The notes beneath the pieces are model-generated. The model had not been told where the DNA came from. It ran no database searches and worked only from the letters and a program-made list of their open reading frames with translations. From contig JABSTR010001710.1 in NCBI GenBank assembly GCA_013339765.2, positions 1-64,000 on the forward strand: a stretch of DNA of 64,000 nucleotides, given 5' to 3'. This DNA is from Haemaphysalis longicornis (Eukaryota; Arthropoda; Arachnida; Ixodida; Ixodidae). The position numbers and the translations under genes were made by a program. Below, piece after piece: positions 35,290-46,655 of this stretch (position 1 is its first letter; every line of letters starts with the position of its first letter).

Positions 35290-36420
35290 GGGCGTCCGTG
35301 TAAGAATTTATGGATGGGAGAAGGGCACGCCAGCTCCCGCTTTTTGCCTCACAGCGCACACGCTTACCTAATGCCTTCCCCCTTTTCTTTTCAAAGAAAT
35401 AAGGTTAAAAGGTGTGGGGTATCTACAGAGGATACCCTATGCGTTGTTCAGGGCCTCCCGCGTACACCAGCCGTTGTCATTCCACCGGAGCCTCCTGGGG
35501 TTTCGCGGGGCAAAAGAGGCCTGGGGTATTGACTTTTCCGAGGCAGCGAGAATTTTGCTGTGACAAGCTGGGCTGCCTTCTCTACGGGCAAGTGGGCTGT
35601 GTAAGTGTAGTATTGCTGAGATGTCTGTGTATATGTGTTCCAGTTTGCTCTAGCTTCAATGAACTTGCAATGGGAAGTTTAACTGTTATTGGCTGTATGT
35701 ATGTATGTTAGTGAGGTAGGGAAGTGGTCATGACCATATTGCGGGGTACAAACATCCCACTCAAACGATAGACAGAACACTCAGAGCCAATAGCTAAGTG
35801 AACTTGTTATAAGTGTTGTGTCCAATTTTATGGTATGTAGGCTTGTTTTTGTTATATAGGCATGCTCCTGAAGATGTTAGAAATTTTTCGATGAGGCGAC
35901 CTCGGGCATTCGTGAGGAGGGAGCCCCAAAGAGAGTAGTGGCCATTGAGTTCGCTTATTAGAATAATAGGTTCCGGTAGATAATCTAATAAGCCCTCGAA
36001 ATCTGTGCTTCAAAGCTGGAAATCAGAACAGATGTAGAAGGCGCACCGTGTTATTAGGGTATTGAAAATTATGGTTCTAATGGCAACAGGCTCAAGAACA
36101 GTCTGCAATTTGATAGGGGGACATGCAAATCATTATCACGTAATGACGGCCACACTCCAGAAGATGTACCACCACCATCCCTGTCATTCCTAAATACCAT
36201 GTAACTATTCAAGAAATTTCTGTGTTTTTAGTTTAGATGAATTTCTTGTAGACACTTCACACTTGGCTGATTGGAATGCAATATTTTGTGTACAACATCA
36301 AGAATTTTTACGAGGCCTCAAAAGTTTCACGGTAGGATATTTTCTCTTCCCATTATGTACGTTTAATGGAACATGTGTGTGTTTAAGCTTTGTCTTTCGG
36401 AGCTTTTATTCTTGGAGTCG
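35290..36420 (-). pseudogene. I-like LINE ORF2: AP-like endonuclease, heavily decayed
   Basis: Only fragments can be read on the minus strand: a start region with VWSLQ/KFI*TK-like debris near 36200-36260, FRNDRDGGG near 36175, and a stretch near 35890-35960 translating to SELNGHYSLWGS followed by ARGRLIEKF. That corresponds to the NAHxxLWG and RG-LE blocks of LINE endonucleases. Frames shift repeatedly. The domain is assigned from position between ORF1 and RT as much as from sequence. Confidence 0.55.
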
Positions 36421-36424
36421 GTTG

Positions 36425-37780
36425 CTAGGGCTTTCCTGTTGGTTTCCACACCCCAGCCCGTTCCTTGCTCTGCGATGCAGATAGGAACGTTCCGACGTTC
36501 ATTTCATCATCAGATGAACGGTGGATGTCCGACGGGCAGAGCCTCCTGGACTTGGTACCCTTTCGGGTACCCTTCGTTTCAGCCACCGGCCCCGCGGGGG
36601 CCGGGAGCGTCACTGGCGGGCCGAGTGGTTGGGCTTGGTTGGGCGCTGCTGCGGGCCCTCTCAAGTCGATCTCCTCAGTGAGCTCAGGTGCCGCTAGGGC
36701 CGATGCAGAGGAAACTGCCACAGCAGCAGAGCTCCCAGCAGCGATCGCAATCGCCACACTTGCTAAAGCCGCCCCAACCGGCTATTTTTCACCATTCTGG
36801 ACTGCCGAAGGCGTTCCGGCAAGACGCGGGGCCACCGCAGCCCATACAGAGGTTGTAGAGGCAGCAGGTGGCTGCTCAGCCGGGGGGTGGGACGGCAACT
36901 CGTCAGCTAGAATGCTGCACTGTGTTGCAGTACTGAACAAACGCTGCCCCACCTCCGGGGAGCAGCGTCTGCGTGCGATGTGGCCGAAAGCAGCTTGTGC
37001 TTTTGGTGCGCCTCTGCAAACGTGGTGTTTTCGTTTACTTTTATATGGATGATTTCCTTTTCCGCCTTGAATTGTGTACATGCACACGAATAAGGTGCGT
37101 CCGATCCGCTGGAATTCGGGCACTTAGGAATGGTGCTTTCACAATCTTGTGAAGAGTGACCCGTCTCAGCACATTTGGCCCATGGCACCTTTCCTCTGCA
37201 TGATCATGTTCAATGGCGGTATTGTTGGCGCTTAAAGCAGCGCCTCGAATTTGGTACATACGGTCGTACGTTGCAGCTACGACAACCCACTTTGACCTTT
37301 TCTTCTGATGTGCAATCAAACGTTAGCCATGGATACGTTGTCGGAGTTTCTTGATTCGCTCTCCAGATTACGAATCGTTTCACTGCAGTTACACCTTGAG
37401 GTTGGAGCCCTTCAAGAACATCTGCCTCCGTCTCAGACTCTACTTCGTCCTCTGATATGACTCTTTGCGAGGAATAGAGGGTCTGTTGAGGTGTCACAGT
37501 GACAGTCAAGCCGGCCAACGTCGTCTGTTTGAGTAGGTTATCACCTGCTGCGAGTTTCTTAGCATGAAAGTCTCAACCAACAATAGACTCGATGTATCTC
37601 ACGAACAGAATGACAGACGTCTTTGCAACAGGAGTGGTTTCTACAGAGTGAATGACAAGAAACTTGTGTAAATGTTTTGATTTACCTTGACGATTGAAAT
37701 GCAATTCGACTATCGAAAGCAGTTGGACCCAGTTGGCCACGTCCTTACGAAATGTTTTGTGCGCTAATTTGGGCATTTAT
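36425..37780 (-). pseudogene. I-like LINE ORF1 (nucleic-acid-binding protein), broken
   Basis: The minus strand from about 37776 carries an N-terminal part with HKFLVIHSVETTPV, then GLTVTVTPQQTLYSSQRVIS and GLQPQGVTAVKRFVI (about 37390-37515), then RPYVPNSRRCFKRQQYRH, then zinc-knuckle blocks KCAETGHSSQDC (about 37140-37180) and CPNSSGSDAPYSCAC. The first cysteine of the one knuckle is Trp and one cysteine of the next is Ser, so RNA binding would be impaired. The Ala/Pro-rich C-terminus ends near 36425. The antisense plus-strand frame of 195 codons at 36465-37052 is a shadow of this region. Confidence 0.75.
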
Positions 37781-37841
37781 GTAAATCGGAAACATCGCGT
37801 CGTAATTACGCCAGAGCCAAAATTGTGAAACAATTCACAGT

Positions 37842-38273
37842 GGCTTAGCTCGGCTATGCCAGGATATACTTAGCGCAAGCTAAGGTTCAGCAGGTAATTC
37901 TTTGGTTTAATGGTTGTATAGGATCAGCTGATTGTCATGCTTACTTCTGCTAAAAGATTTCCAAGTCAATCTAGTCCAATCCAGTCCTGTCCAGTCTAGT
38001 GCAGTCGAATCCATTCCAGCCCAGTCCGGTGCAGTCCAGTCCGGTCACTGCTCCTCGCTCATGCGCAGCACGGCTTTCCAGGAGCCACACGAAACGGCTA
38101 TCAAGCGGCTCTTGCGCAACGACAGGCTTGTGTACTGCGCAACGGAAGCGCACATCTGCGAACGCGCCGGTGCCTGTTAGTCTTCCGCGGCTATGACGTC
38201 AATCCTCTGGAATGCGCAGACCCCGAATGTGCTTACCCGATTCCCTTCACATCCATACTCCAATTGTTTTGGA
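37842..38273 (+). repeat. Unassigned pentamer-rich dispersed repeat, copy 1, left part
   Basis: This stretch aligns with 42603-42960: CTCGGCTATGCCAGGATATAC, then a run of AGTCC/AATCC pentamers (about 37970-38045), then CACTGCTCCTC, CGCAGCACGGCT, AGGAGCCACAC, CGGCTCTCAAGCGGCTC, GCTATGACGTCA and GGAATGC-CAGAC. It stops at about 38273, where the RTE LINE begins, and continues beyond it at about 40804. No coding frame or tRNA-like box was recognised. The family is unknown to me. Confidence 0.75.
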
Positions 38274-38277
38274 TTCC

Positions 38278-38319
<42 letters not shown>
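38278..38319 (-). repeat. (TGA)n 3' tail of the RTE LINE
   Basis: An uninterrupted run of 14 TCA triplets on the plus strand, i.e. (TGA)n on the minus strand, directly after the RTE coding end. RTE-clade LINEs typically end in short microsatellites of this kind. Confidence 0.85.
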
Positions 38320-39800
38320 CCAGCCTGTCTACGCCCACTGCAAGGCAAAGACCTCTCCCAGTCTTCTCCAATTACCTCGGTCCTGTGCCAATCGTGACCA
38401 ATTTATCCCCGCAAACTTCTTGATCTCATCTGTCCATCTAATTTTCTGCCGCCCCCTGCAGCGCTTGCCTTCTCTAGGGATCCACTCTGTTACCCTTAAC
38501 GACCAGTGGTTATCTTGCCTTCGCATTACATGCCCTGCCCACGTCCATTTCCTCTTCTTAATTTCTACCAATATCACCAGTTTGCTCCCTGACCCACTCC
38601 GCTTTCTTTCTGTCCCTTAATGTTACACCTAACATTTTCCGCTCCATTGCCCGCTGAGTCGTTCTCAATTTAAGTTGAACCCTCTCAGTCAGCCTCCAAG
38701 TTTCTGCCCGAGTAGGTGAGTACCGGTAATATGCAGCTGTCATGCACTTTCTTCTTCAGCGACAATGGTAGGCTGCTATTCATTATCTGGGAATGTCTGC
38801 CATATGCACCCCCCCCCATTCTGATTTCTAATTATCTCTGCCTCATGGTTGGGATCTGGGGTCACAACTTGGCCTAAGTAGATATATTCGCTTACCACTT
38901 CCACTGCCTCGCCACCTATCTCAAACTGCTGTGCTGTCCCGAGGTTATTGATCATTACTTTAGTTTTCTGCATATTAATTTTCAGGCCCACGGTTCTACT
39001 CTGTTCGCCCAGTGCAGAAAGCACGCTTTGCAATTCGTCCCCAGAGTTACTTAGCAACGCAACGTCGTCAGCAAATCTGAGGTTACTGAGGTATTCTCCA
39101 TTAACCCTTACTCCCACCTGTTCCCAATCCGGCGTTCTGAATATTTCTTGTAAGCATGCTGTGAAAACATTGGAGAGATTGCGTCTCCTTGTCTGACACC
39201 CTTCCTTATAGGTATTTTACTGCTCTCCCTATGGAGGATGATGGTAGCTGAAGACCCATTGTAGATATCCTCTAGTATTCTTACGTATTGCTCATGTACC
39301 CCCTGGTTCCGTAATGCCTGAATGACTGCTAGGGTTTCGACCGAGTCAAATGCTTTCTCATAATCTATGAAGGCTGAATATAGGGGTTCATTATACTCAG
39401 CGCACTTCTCTATCACCTGATTGATCGTGTGAATACGGTTCATTGTTGAGAAACCTTTACGGAACCCTGCTTGTTCTTTAGGTTGACTGAAATCTAAGGT
39501 TGCAGAGATTCGGTTAGCGATTACCTTGGTAAATACCTTGTAGACGACTGACAGTAAGCTGATCGGCCTGTAATTTTTCAAGTCCATCATGTCGCCTTTC
39601 TTATGGATTAGGATGATGTTCGCGTTCTTCCAAGATTCTGGTACCATTGTGGTCTTTAGGCATTGCGTATACAGGTTTGCCAGTTGTTCAAGTACAATTT
39701 CTCCGCCATCCTTCAAGAGGTCTGCTGTTATCTGATCCTCACCAGGTGCTTTGCCCCCTTTCATTTCTTTCAAAGCCTTCTTTACTTCTTCGGTCGCTAC
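38320..39800 (-). pseudogene. RTE-clade LINE: reverse transcriptase and C-terminus
   Basis: The best frame (39773 down to 39108) reads GGKAPGEDQITADLLKDGG, LANLYTQCLKT, YRPISLLSVVYKVFTKVIANR, QAGFRKGFSTMNRIHTI and AFIDYEKAFDSVE, then GVRQGDAISP, the canonical RT blocks 0-4 of the RTE clade. After a frameshift at about 39120-39145 the catalytic motif LRFADDVALL (about 39060-39090) follows with both Asp residues, then GLKINMQKTKVM. The C-terminal part includes KKRKWTWAGHVMRRQDNHW (about 38510-38565), a conserved RTE tail. Sequence quality is much better than in the I-like LINE, implying a younger insertion. Confidence 0.9.
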
Positions 39801-39811
39801 TGGTGGGATGT

Positions 39812-40036
39812 CTATCTCCTCTGAACTACTGTCTCGTTCGGCATATCCTGCATGTCCCGGCTACTGTACAGATCCCTATAGAACTCCTCGGCCACTGTGA
39901 CTATTTTATCCCTATTTGTGATGACATTGCCTTGCTTATCCTTAAGTAAATACAGCTGATTTTTCCCCACGCCAAGACGTCTCTTCGCTGCTTTCAGGCT
40001 ACCTCCGTTTTTTACAACGTATTCGATCCTCTCCAT
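39812..40036 (-). pseudogene. RTE LINE linker between endonuclease and RT
   Basis: This short minus-strand frame (KAAKRRLGVGKNQLYLLKDK, GNVITNRDKIVTVAEEFYRDLYSS) corresponds to the segment preceding RT in RTE elements. It is separated by frameshifts from the endonuclease upstream (40149-40814) and the RT downstream. Confidence 0.75.
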
Positions 40037-40148
40037 ATTATACTTCCGTATGTCAGCTGTCTTCCGCTTATTGATTAACTTCGAGAGCTCAGCGCTAGTT
40101 CTATTCTGTCAGCTGCGGTAGAGATTCTCATGGTTTGCCGTTTCCTGA

Positions 40149-40803
40149 TTAGATCTTTCGTCTCCTGTGAAAGTTTACCAGTATCCTGTCTAGCCATAGT
40201 GCCCCGACTTCTACTGCACACTCCGTGATAATGCGTGTAAGGTTGTCGCTGGCTTCCTGTGTCGTAAGCTCGGCTTCCATGTTAAGGGCGGAATATCGGT
40301 TCTGCAGCGCGATCCTGAATTCTTCTACTTTATGTCTTACTGTTAGCTCATTTATTGGCTTCTTTCGTACTAGCTTGTTGCGGTCCCTCCTCAAATCTAG
40401 CCTAACTCGAGATCTTACCATACGGTGGTCATTACACCTTACCCTTCCGAGCACTTCCACATCCTGCACAACGCCAGGGTGATCGCATAATATGAAGTCT
40501 ATTTCATTTTTGTGCTCCCACTTCGGGCTCCTCCAGGTCCACTTCCGACTCTCCCGTTTACAGAAGAAGGTATTCATTATCCGTATGTTATTCCGTTCTG
40601 CAAACTCAACTAGTAGGTCCCCCCTGCTATTTCTACAGCCCAGACCATAGTTCCCAACTGCCTTGTCTCCAGCCGGATTCTTGCCTACTTTAGCATTGAA
40701 GTCCCCCATAACTACGGTATACTGTGTTTTTACTTTAGCCATTGCCGATTCCACATCTTCATAGAAGCGTTCCACTACTTGGTCGTCGTGGCTGGATGTG
40801 GGA
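40149..40803 (-). pseudogene. RTE LINE AP endonuclease, 5'-truncated
   Basis: The minus-strand frame starts inside the endonuclease at PTSSHDDQVVERFYEDVE and carries VVMGDFNAKVG (about 40680-40715), NTFFCKRESRKWTW, the Asp/Asn block EIDFILCDHP, and the C-terminal catalytic block written NDHRMV (about 40420-40440) where SDHRLV is usual. About the first 100 residues of the domain are absent, typical 5' truncation from incomplete target-primed reverse transcription. Similar endonucleases are often labelled 'craniofacial development protein 2-like' in databases. Confidence 0.85.
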
Positions 40804-40935
40804 ATACAATCCAAATAATTCTAATCATAAGCAATACAATCCCAAGCAATAAGCAATACAAGCCCTTGCGCAGCACGGGCTTTCAATGTCCATGAAAAAC
40901 TGCTCAACCTCAGCTGGTATAGCTTGCGCTACAAA
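40804..40935 (+). repeat. Pentamer-rich dispersed repeat, copy 1, right part
   Basis: AATACAATCC-type strings and then CTTGCGCAGCACGG, CTGCTCA and TAGCTTGCGCTAC align with 43020-43165 of copy 2. With 37842-38273 it forms one repeat split by the RTE insertion. Confidence 0.6.
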
Positions 40936-42602
40936 ATTTAGCGCGTTTGTGAAATGTTCCACGTTGGTTTTTACTGACGATTGCACGGTGTTTATGGATG
41001 TCGTTCGCAGCACGACGTGACCTTCTTGTGTGAAATGTTTTTCTAGACAGAAATTTCACACGTTGGCTGTTCGCAGTGCAAGAGTTCTGCATGAAAATAT
41101 TTCTTTTAAAGGGTTTTATAGTTAGGAGAACATTTAGAAATAAATCACTGTGTAAGGACAGCCTAATACAAACTTTATTACGTGCACCGTGCTGGCTAAT
41201 GTATAACCATTGTCAATTTTCTAGAATTACTTCGAGTAAGGAAGATTTTGCTTATAAGAGCTTTTATTTAAAGGTTCTAACAATAAACAGGGTAGAACTA
41301 TAACATTACACACCTGTGACTGGTTAGGAAATTGAAGACATATCCTTTCCCGGCCTTAATGTAGGGGATTACTTAGTTTGGTTCCCGGCTTGTGTACATT
41401 AGATATAGTATTTGATAGCCAGTAAAAAACAACAAAATAACCCGGACATGCCACAGTGATGTTTAGTGCCAGATTTATTATATACGTTGCTGGTACAATA
41501 CTTGTTCCACTGGCCCTCATTATACATACTGTTTTGGAAACCCGCATACTCCCGCCTGACCTGATGTAGCACGAGGTTGTACGGTTTACCAACGTGTAAG
41601 GGACAATATTATTCAGATTTTTAAACCTTTTTGAGTAGTGTTTGTATTGTCTGATCTGTTTCAGAGTCTTGAAAGCGTAACAAAGGCTGAGCGTGTGAAG
41701 TAATAGAACATTTTAATACATTCACATGGCGGTTTCCGAAAAACGTAAGTCCATGGAAAGGGACTATTGACGACGGAGCGTGAAATAATTTTGTTATATG
41801 AAGCAAGCCTTACACACAAGTGGTTTTCACTAGAATTGCGCAAAACATCAGAAACAGTAAATAATAATATCCTATCTCCAAACCTTCAACACTATAAAAG
41901 ATTCCTGATTGTATTCAATCTTCTCAGAAGTTTTTATTCAAGTAATATATACCATTTTGTGTCCTTCCATAGCCGCACATCTCGAAGACATGAGGTTGAA
42001 AACGGCCGTTTTCAATATTATTTACTTCATCCCATTCTAATTGCCTTTCATGATATGGACTTGTTAGCGATACCCAACGCCCCAAAATTGCTTATATATG
42101 AAGAAGATGCACCATTATCTCCTCAATTTTTTCCCTCAGCCGGAAAGAATTCCAAAAAAAAAACGGCTATTCTCTCATACTTGCTGCTTATCAATAAATT
42201 TCAACTGAATATCCATAAACAAGAAATGTTGTTTTTGACCCGTTAATAAGTAAATGAACACAACTATAATGACAAGGCCTTGAAAGGTTAATTTGGAGAA
42301 AGTAAAAACTCATAAATGCATGGGAACTTTGATTAGAAGCGGTCTGTCTTTTATACTTACAAAGAAAACTGTGTTTGGCCTTATCGAAACGGTTGGGTGC
42401 GCGTTTAAACCCTTTTGTCGCACCTTCTGTCATACAAAAAACCTGATAATTACCTGTTTTTTTGTTGGTCACAATATTGTTCATATATGGGGTACCATTT
42501 AAAATAATTTTATTACTAGACTGATATGTGGGTAATTACTAGCCTCTTGAATAATATAATAATTACTGCTACTGTCATTCTTTGTGGAAAAGAAAAAAAG
42601 TA
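40936..42602. other. Unassigned AT-rich sequence
   Basis: The only long open frame is 159 codons on the plus strand (41767-42246). It begins at an ordinary ATG, is rich in Leu, Ile and Phe, matches no domain I recognise and is AT-rich like its surroundings, so chance is the likely explanation. Confidence 0.35.
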
Positions 42603-43170
42603 TCAGAGGCTCAGCTCGGCTATGCCAGGATATACGTAGATTGAAGTAACGTTCATCAAACCAATCAAATCAAATCCAATCTTCTACTGTCCGCTCTAGT
42701 GTAGTCTAGTCCTGCCCAATTCAGACCAGTCCAGTCCAGTCACTGCTCCTCACGCATACGCAGCACGGCTCTCTAGGAGCCACACAAAACGGCTCTCAAG
42801 CGGCTCCAGCGCAGCGTCAGTTTTGGCTACTACGCAACAGAGGCGCACAGCTGGGCATGCGCCGGCGCCAGTGCCTCTGCCGCTGCTATGACGTCACTCC
42901 TCCGGAATGCTCAGACCGGCGAATGGGCAGAAACCAATTCACTACACACCCGCCATCCAATTGGATTTGAAACCCAATCCAATTCAATGCAACCCAATTT
43001 AATTCAATTCATTCCAATCCAGTCCAAATCCAATTTATTCGAATTAATTCCAAATAAATTCAATTCAATCCAATCTAATCCAATCCAGTGGTCCTCACTC
43101 TTGCGCAGCACGGACCTTCAGGGTCCACGCGAAACTGCTCAGCCTAGGCCAGTGTAGCTTACGCGACAAC
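42603..43170 (+). repeat. Pentamer-rich dispersed repeat, copy 2 (uninterrupted)
   Basis: This copy starts CTCAGCTCGGCTATGCCAGG and contains CCAGTCCAGTCCAGTCACTG (about 42726-42745), the GC-rich core with CGCAGCACGGCTC and GCTATGACGTCACTCC, then a long CCAAT/AATTC-rich tract at 42955-43090, then a second CGCAGCACGG block at 43102 and GTGTAGCTTACGCGAC. The internal duplication of the CGCAGCACGG block suggests a compound unit. No coding capacity was seen. Confidence 0.7.
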
Positions 43171-43582
43171 AGAGCTCCATTTTGTTAAACCTCTGACAGC
43201 ATAATTCAGAATTTAGGAACTGGAATTGATTTCCAGAGTATCATTTGCTTAAAAGTAGATAAGTATATTATTGCAGATGGCATCCGTACCTTGGGGAAAA
43301 TAACCTTTATTATCCCCATAAGCCTCTGAAACAGGTTTGTACTGCCGCATGGTAGAGTTAAAAAACATCTAACCCCCGTACTAATTATGGTAGAAAACAA
43401 AGTGATTTTCAGACACCGCTGCTTCTACATGAAATTTAAGAACACCATGACTGTAAGGAACGTTTTTCTGTATGTTGAATAAAACATTGTAACATTGTAA
43501 TAAATTTTTATTACCTGCGGGTATTTATTTGCTGTTTTTTTTGTAAATGTGCTTTTAAATGTGAAATATATGCGTGTATATC

Positions 43583-43601
43583 ACTATATATATATAAATA
43601 T

Positions 43602-43674
<73 letters not shown>

Positions 43675-43675
43675 C
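43583..43675. repeat. (AT)n/(GT)n microsatellite
   Basis: AT dinucleotides at 43584-43643, then GTGTGTGTGT, then AT again to about 43672. Another short (AT) run lies at 43845-43859. Confidence 0.95.
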
Positions 43676-43679
43676 ATAT

Positions 43680-43860
43680 CCCACCTGGTGGGCATTTTTT
43701 CTCCACTTTCTTTCTTCCATTCAAATTCTTTATCGGTTTCAATTGCCTACCACATCCTCCCCTCTGCTTTCCCAGGTTTTCTTGACAGCCAACACTTATT
43801 TCTTTCTTCTTTCAACGAGCCCCTCATCTCCTATTCTGATTCACTATATATATATATATC
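43680..43860 (+). mobile_element. 3' part of a tRNA-derived SINE (SINE-2)
   Basis: GGTGGGCATTTTTTCTCCACTTTCTTTC, CAACGAGCCCCTCAT and TTCTGATTCAC followed by (AT)n match the 3' halves of the SINE-2 copies at 46441 and 49137. The tRNA-like head is replaced by the (AT)n/(GT)n tract. A 90-bp C/T-rich stretch with CAATTGCCTACCACATCC is extra here. Confidence 0.55.
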
Positions 43861-45480
43861 ATGCATTTACAAAAAGAAACATACAGAATTTGTTGTTTTT
43901 CTGTAACCTAAAAACAGTATTTGTCGTATTTAATAACCTACAGCAATAGAGTACAGCCTCTAGATAGAGGTATTCCTCTCCGTACCCTAACCACCCATAC
44001 TTTCACGTTCCAAAATGATTGTTTTCTCTATATGATCAAGATTGTGTAAATGACCACGTTTTAAATCCTACTGTGTTCATTGTTATGTATGGCCTGTAAC
44101 GCAGCGTGGAGTAAAAGCCTTTCTCAGGTCGTAACCTTTAGCACTTATTTCGCTTTAAATAGATGGGGCTAAAGTGAATAAACTGGTTAAACCTTTGAAT
44201 AGTTTGTGCAGTTAAAGAGGAATCCTCTGTTGGTGCCTTGAAAGAACAAATGAAAAAAAAATAGCCGTGGGGTTGGATTTTGATCCAAATAAACAACTGG
44301 GGATCGTTGGTTATTGTTTTTTTTTGGATTAAGGGAAGAACGTGAAGCGCTGCTTATCAAATTAAACATAAACGAGTCTAGAAAATACAAGCACAGCGCC
44401 GACATAGTCACAGTCACAAATCTGTACGAAGTTTATGGACTGATATCGACTCAACAAGTAAGAAAAAGAGCTCCTTACACGGTGGTAATGTTATTTAAAT
44501 AAATGCAGGGAAGAAGCCTTTATTCGATCTGATATTGCGCATCTTCTAGATAGCTCTTTCGACATGGTACTAAAAAATCATCAAACTTGAAAAGTGAGAT
44601 TTACTAAAACAATTTGGTGACGATTACTATACTTTCTAATGAGGAATCTATGCGCAGCGTGAACTTCAGTCAGTTCTTTGGCAGGGCAGATAGGCTGTTC
44701 TGCTTCCGCGCGTGATCGCGTGGTCAAAAAACTCGCAGGGGCGCGCTCTACATTGCCGTTATCTTGCAGCACGACGGCGCCAACGAGCTTTTTTTTTTGG
44801 TAAATGGTGTTTTAACCTCCCGCGCAAATTTTACGTGGTTAGTAAAAGCCGCGCAACGAAAACGAAGACGAATATCCCAAAGTGCGGATGAACGTACAGG
44901 CCGCAGGGCTTGCTGGGCCTCTGTGCTTTGTGTGAACGCTAAAGAACAGGACCCTTGCTTTCATTGATGCTTGGTTTTGCTTTTCTTTTCTCTAGCGCCA
45001 CTCGACGTGGAGGGCGCTTTTCACAAGCTGGTCTCACGCGGGCTCGGCATAATGCCCTCTCCCGCGTGCCGCGTCGACTAAGCGAACCGGTCGCTTATAA
45101 TTTTTCAAAACTATCTACTGGCGTTTTCGTTCACTCTTCGGTTTTCGTGTTGTTTTCTCGGTTACGGCGCCACCGTCGAACCAGAGCTGCAGGCGCTAAA
45201 GTGCTCGTATAGAAAACCTCTGAATATCGCTGTAAGGTTGAGGAAAAAGGAAATGAAGGCAGCGTAAAACACGTAAACACTTAAGATAAGACAAAAGCCG
45301 CTGTTATTAGAGTTACAGATATCCTATTGTAGAAAGAGTGCTAAAGATTTCGAGCACGAGTCACATGCTTAGGGCGTACCCCTGGCCTAGAAATAGGAGG
45401 AAGTAATACTAATAATAAGAAGCCGTATGCACGATTACATTTCAGACAACTCTGCTACCGTTAATCATATCCCTTCGCTT
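43861..45480. other. Unassigned sequence with a GC-rich block
   Basis: No known gene or element. 44640-45210 is GC-richer and CpG-rich, with several open frames on both strands but none with a recognisable domain. It could be a host promoter/first exon region or an old repeat. Confidence 0.35.
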
Positions 45481-45482
45481 CG

Positions 45483-45650
45483 CTGTGGAAGCCCAGTGCC
45501 TAAGGCGTTCTGGTTCTCACACAAGGACGCGGGTACGATCACGGAGTAGTGGTCGATAGAAAAAAATGCAAAAATGTCTAGGTGCAGAGATTGCGGCGCC
45601 GATTTGTGACCTTGTTGCAAAATTATTCCCGAGTCCTAGCCTGTGGTGCA
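45483..45650 (+). mobile_element. Degenerate Ruka-like SINE
   Basis: The plus strand shows a tRNA-like head: GCCCAGTGCCTAAGGCGTTC (A-box region) and, about 35 bases on, GCGGGTACGATCACGG (B-box region). It then has GTGGTCGAT and the AAAATGCAAAAATGTC stretch expected after the head in the Ruka-like copies at 12874 and 60172. Target duplications were not found. This is an old copy. Confidence 0.45.
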
Positions 45651-46434
45651 GTTATTAACTGCAGTTAAGTGCAGTTATCGAGCCTTGAAAGCTGCAATCA
45701 ATCACTGAATCAAGCACAAAATTTTCATATATTTTCGTAGTTCACATAAAACGACAGCAGGCAGCATGGTCAAAAAGAGTTAACCTTACACAAGTGATCG
45801 ATTTATTAGCGCCAAAATAAAACAAGAAATTATCCCCCAAAAAAGAAACTTGTTGATAATGGAAGTATTGTAAACGTGAACAAAGCAGTGGTTTCTTTTC
45901 ATGTGGCAGAGCAGTTAAAATTTGATACTAGAAGCTAAGTAAAATATTTCGCACCTACATTTTAATGAATCGAAAAAACGCAGAAAAGGGCCCCTTATGA
46001 GCTACAATGGAGAGACAAACGTTCTGCATTTCATGGACGACACAGCAAAAACACCGCCGCATTAAAAGAGGATGAAAAAAAAACAAGGTAGTAGTTCTTC
46101 ACTGTGATGTTAGCTATGAATGTTAGGCAATTTAAACACACAACATTTAAAATTAGCTCAGGAGTAGTAGTATTGCAGAGTAGCAGGAGAGGGAGTCGTA
46201 ATGGCGAATAAAACTTAAACACTTACAAAAGATAACTTAATAACCAAAGTTGTAGGAGAAAACGGTAAAAAATCGCCCAAAAAAGCCTAAAAAATTGCTG
46301 AGGAATACTTCCCAACTATACATCTGCATTAGCCATACGATTGCGGACAGAACTTTGTTTCGTAAGACCTATTAACCAAAGTGAGAACTGCAAGCCAAAT
46401 TTCCCATTTTTCGACGAGCAGTTAATTGTCGCGG
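45651..46434. other. Unassigned AT-rich sequence
   Basis: No gene, repeat or RNA seen. Confidence 0.4.
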
Positions 46435-46439
46435 GGAAT

Positions 46440-46620
46440 GGAGGGAAGTGGGGGGGAAAGTTGGGGGAAAATAGCCTCGCCGGTAGCGTGTCATTGCACC
46501 AGACACGTATTCTGTACGTCGTGGGTTCGGATCCCTCCCGGCGGGAATTTCTTGAGTGGCAACCCATCTTTCTGTCTTAATTCAACGAACCCCTCATTGT
46601 CCATTCTGATTCGCTCCATG
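46440..46620 (+). mobile_element. tRNA-derived SINE (SINE-2)
   Basis: GAAAATAGCCTCGCCGGTA, CATTGCACCAGACACGTATTC and a B-box-like GGGTTCGGATCCC are followed by the 3' part TTCTGTCTTAATTCAACGA, CCCCTCAT and TCTGATTCGC. The same order appears at 49137-49290, so this is a dispersed family. The TGGG-TTCGGATCC box supports a tRNA origin; the A box is poorly preserved. It sits just upstream of the gag-only LTR element. Confidence 0.65.
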
Positions 46621-46655
46621 TGTAGCGAGAGCCTCTGTTATGGCAGTGTTAATAC

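Noticed and set aside
36465..37052. 195-codon plus-strand Ala/Gly-rich frame
   Set aside because: It is antisense to the Ala/Pro-rich C-terminal part and zinc-knuckle region of the I-like LINE ORF1; GC-rich sequence keeps both strands open.
38264..38620. Plus-strand frame starting with a polyhistidine run
   Set aside because: The His run is the (TCA)n tail of the RTE LINE read in another frame; the rest is antisense to the LINE C-terminus.
41767..42246. 159-codon plus-strand frame as a host gene
   Set aside because: AT-rich composition equal to flanks, no domain, and no sign of conserved structure; chance is more likely.
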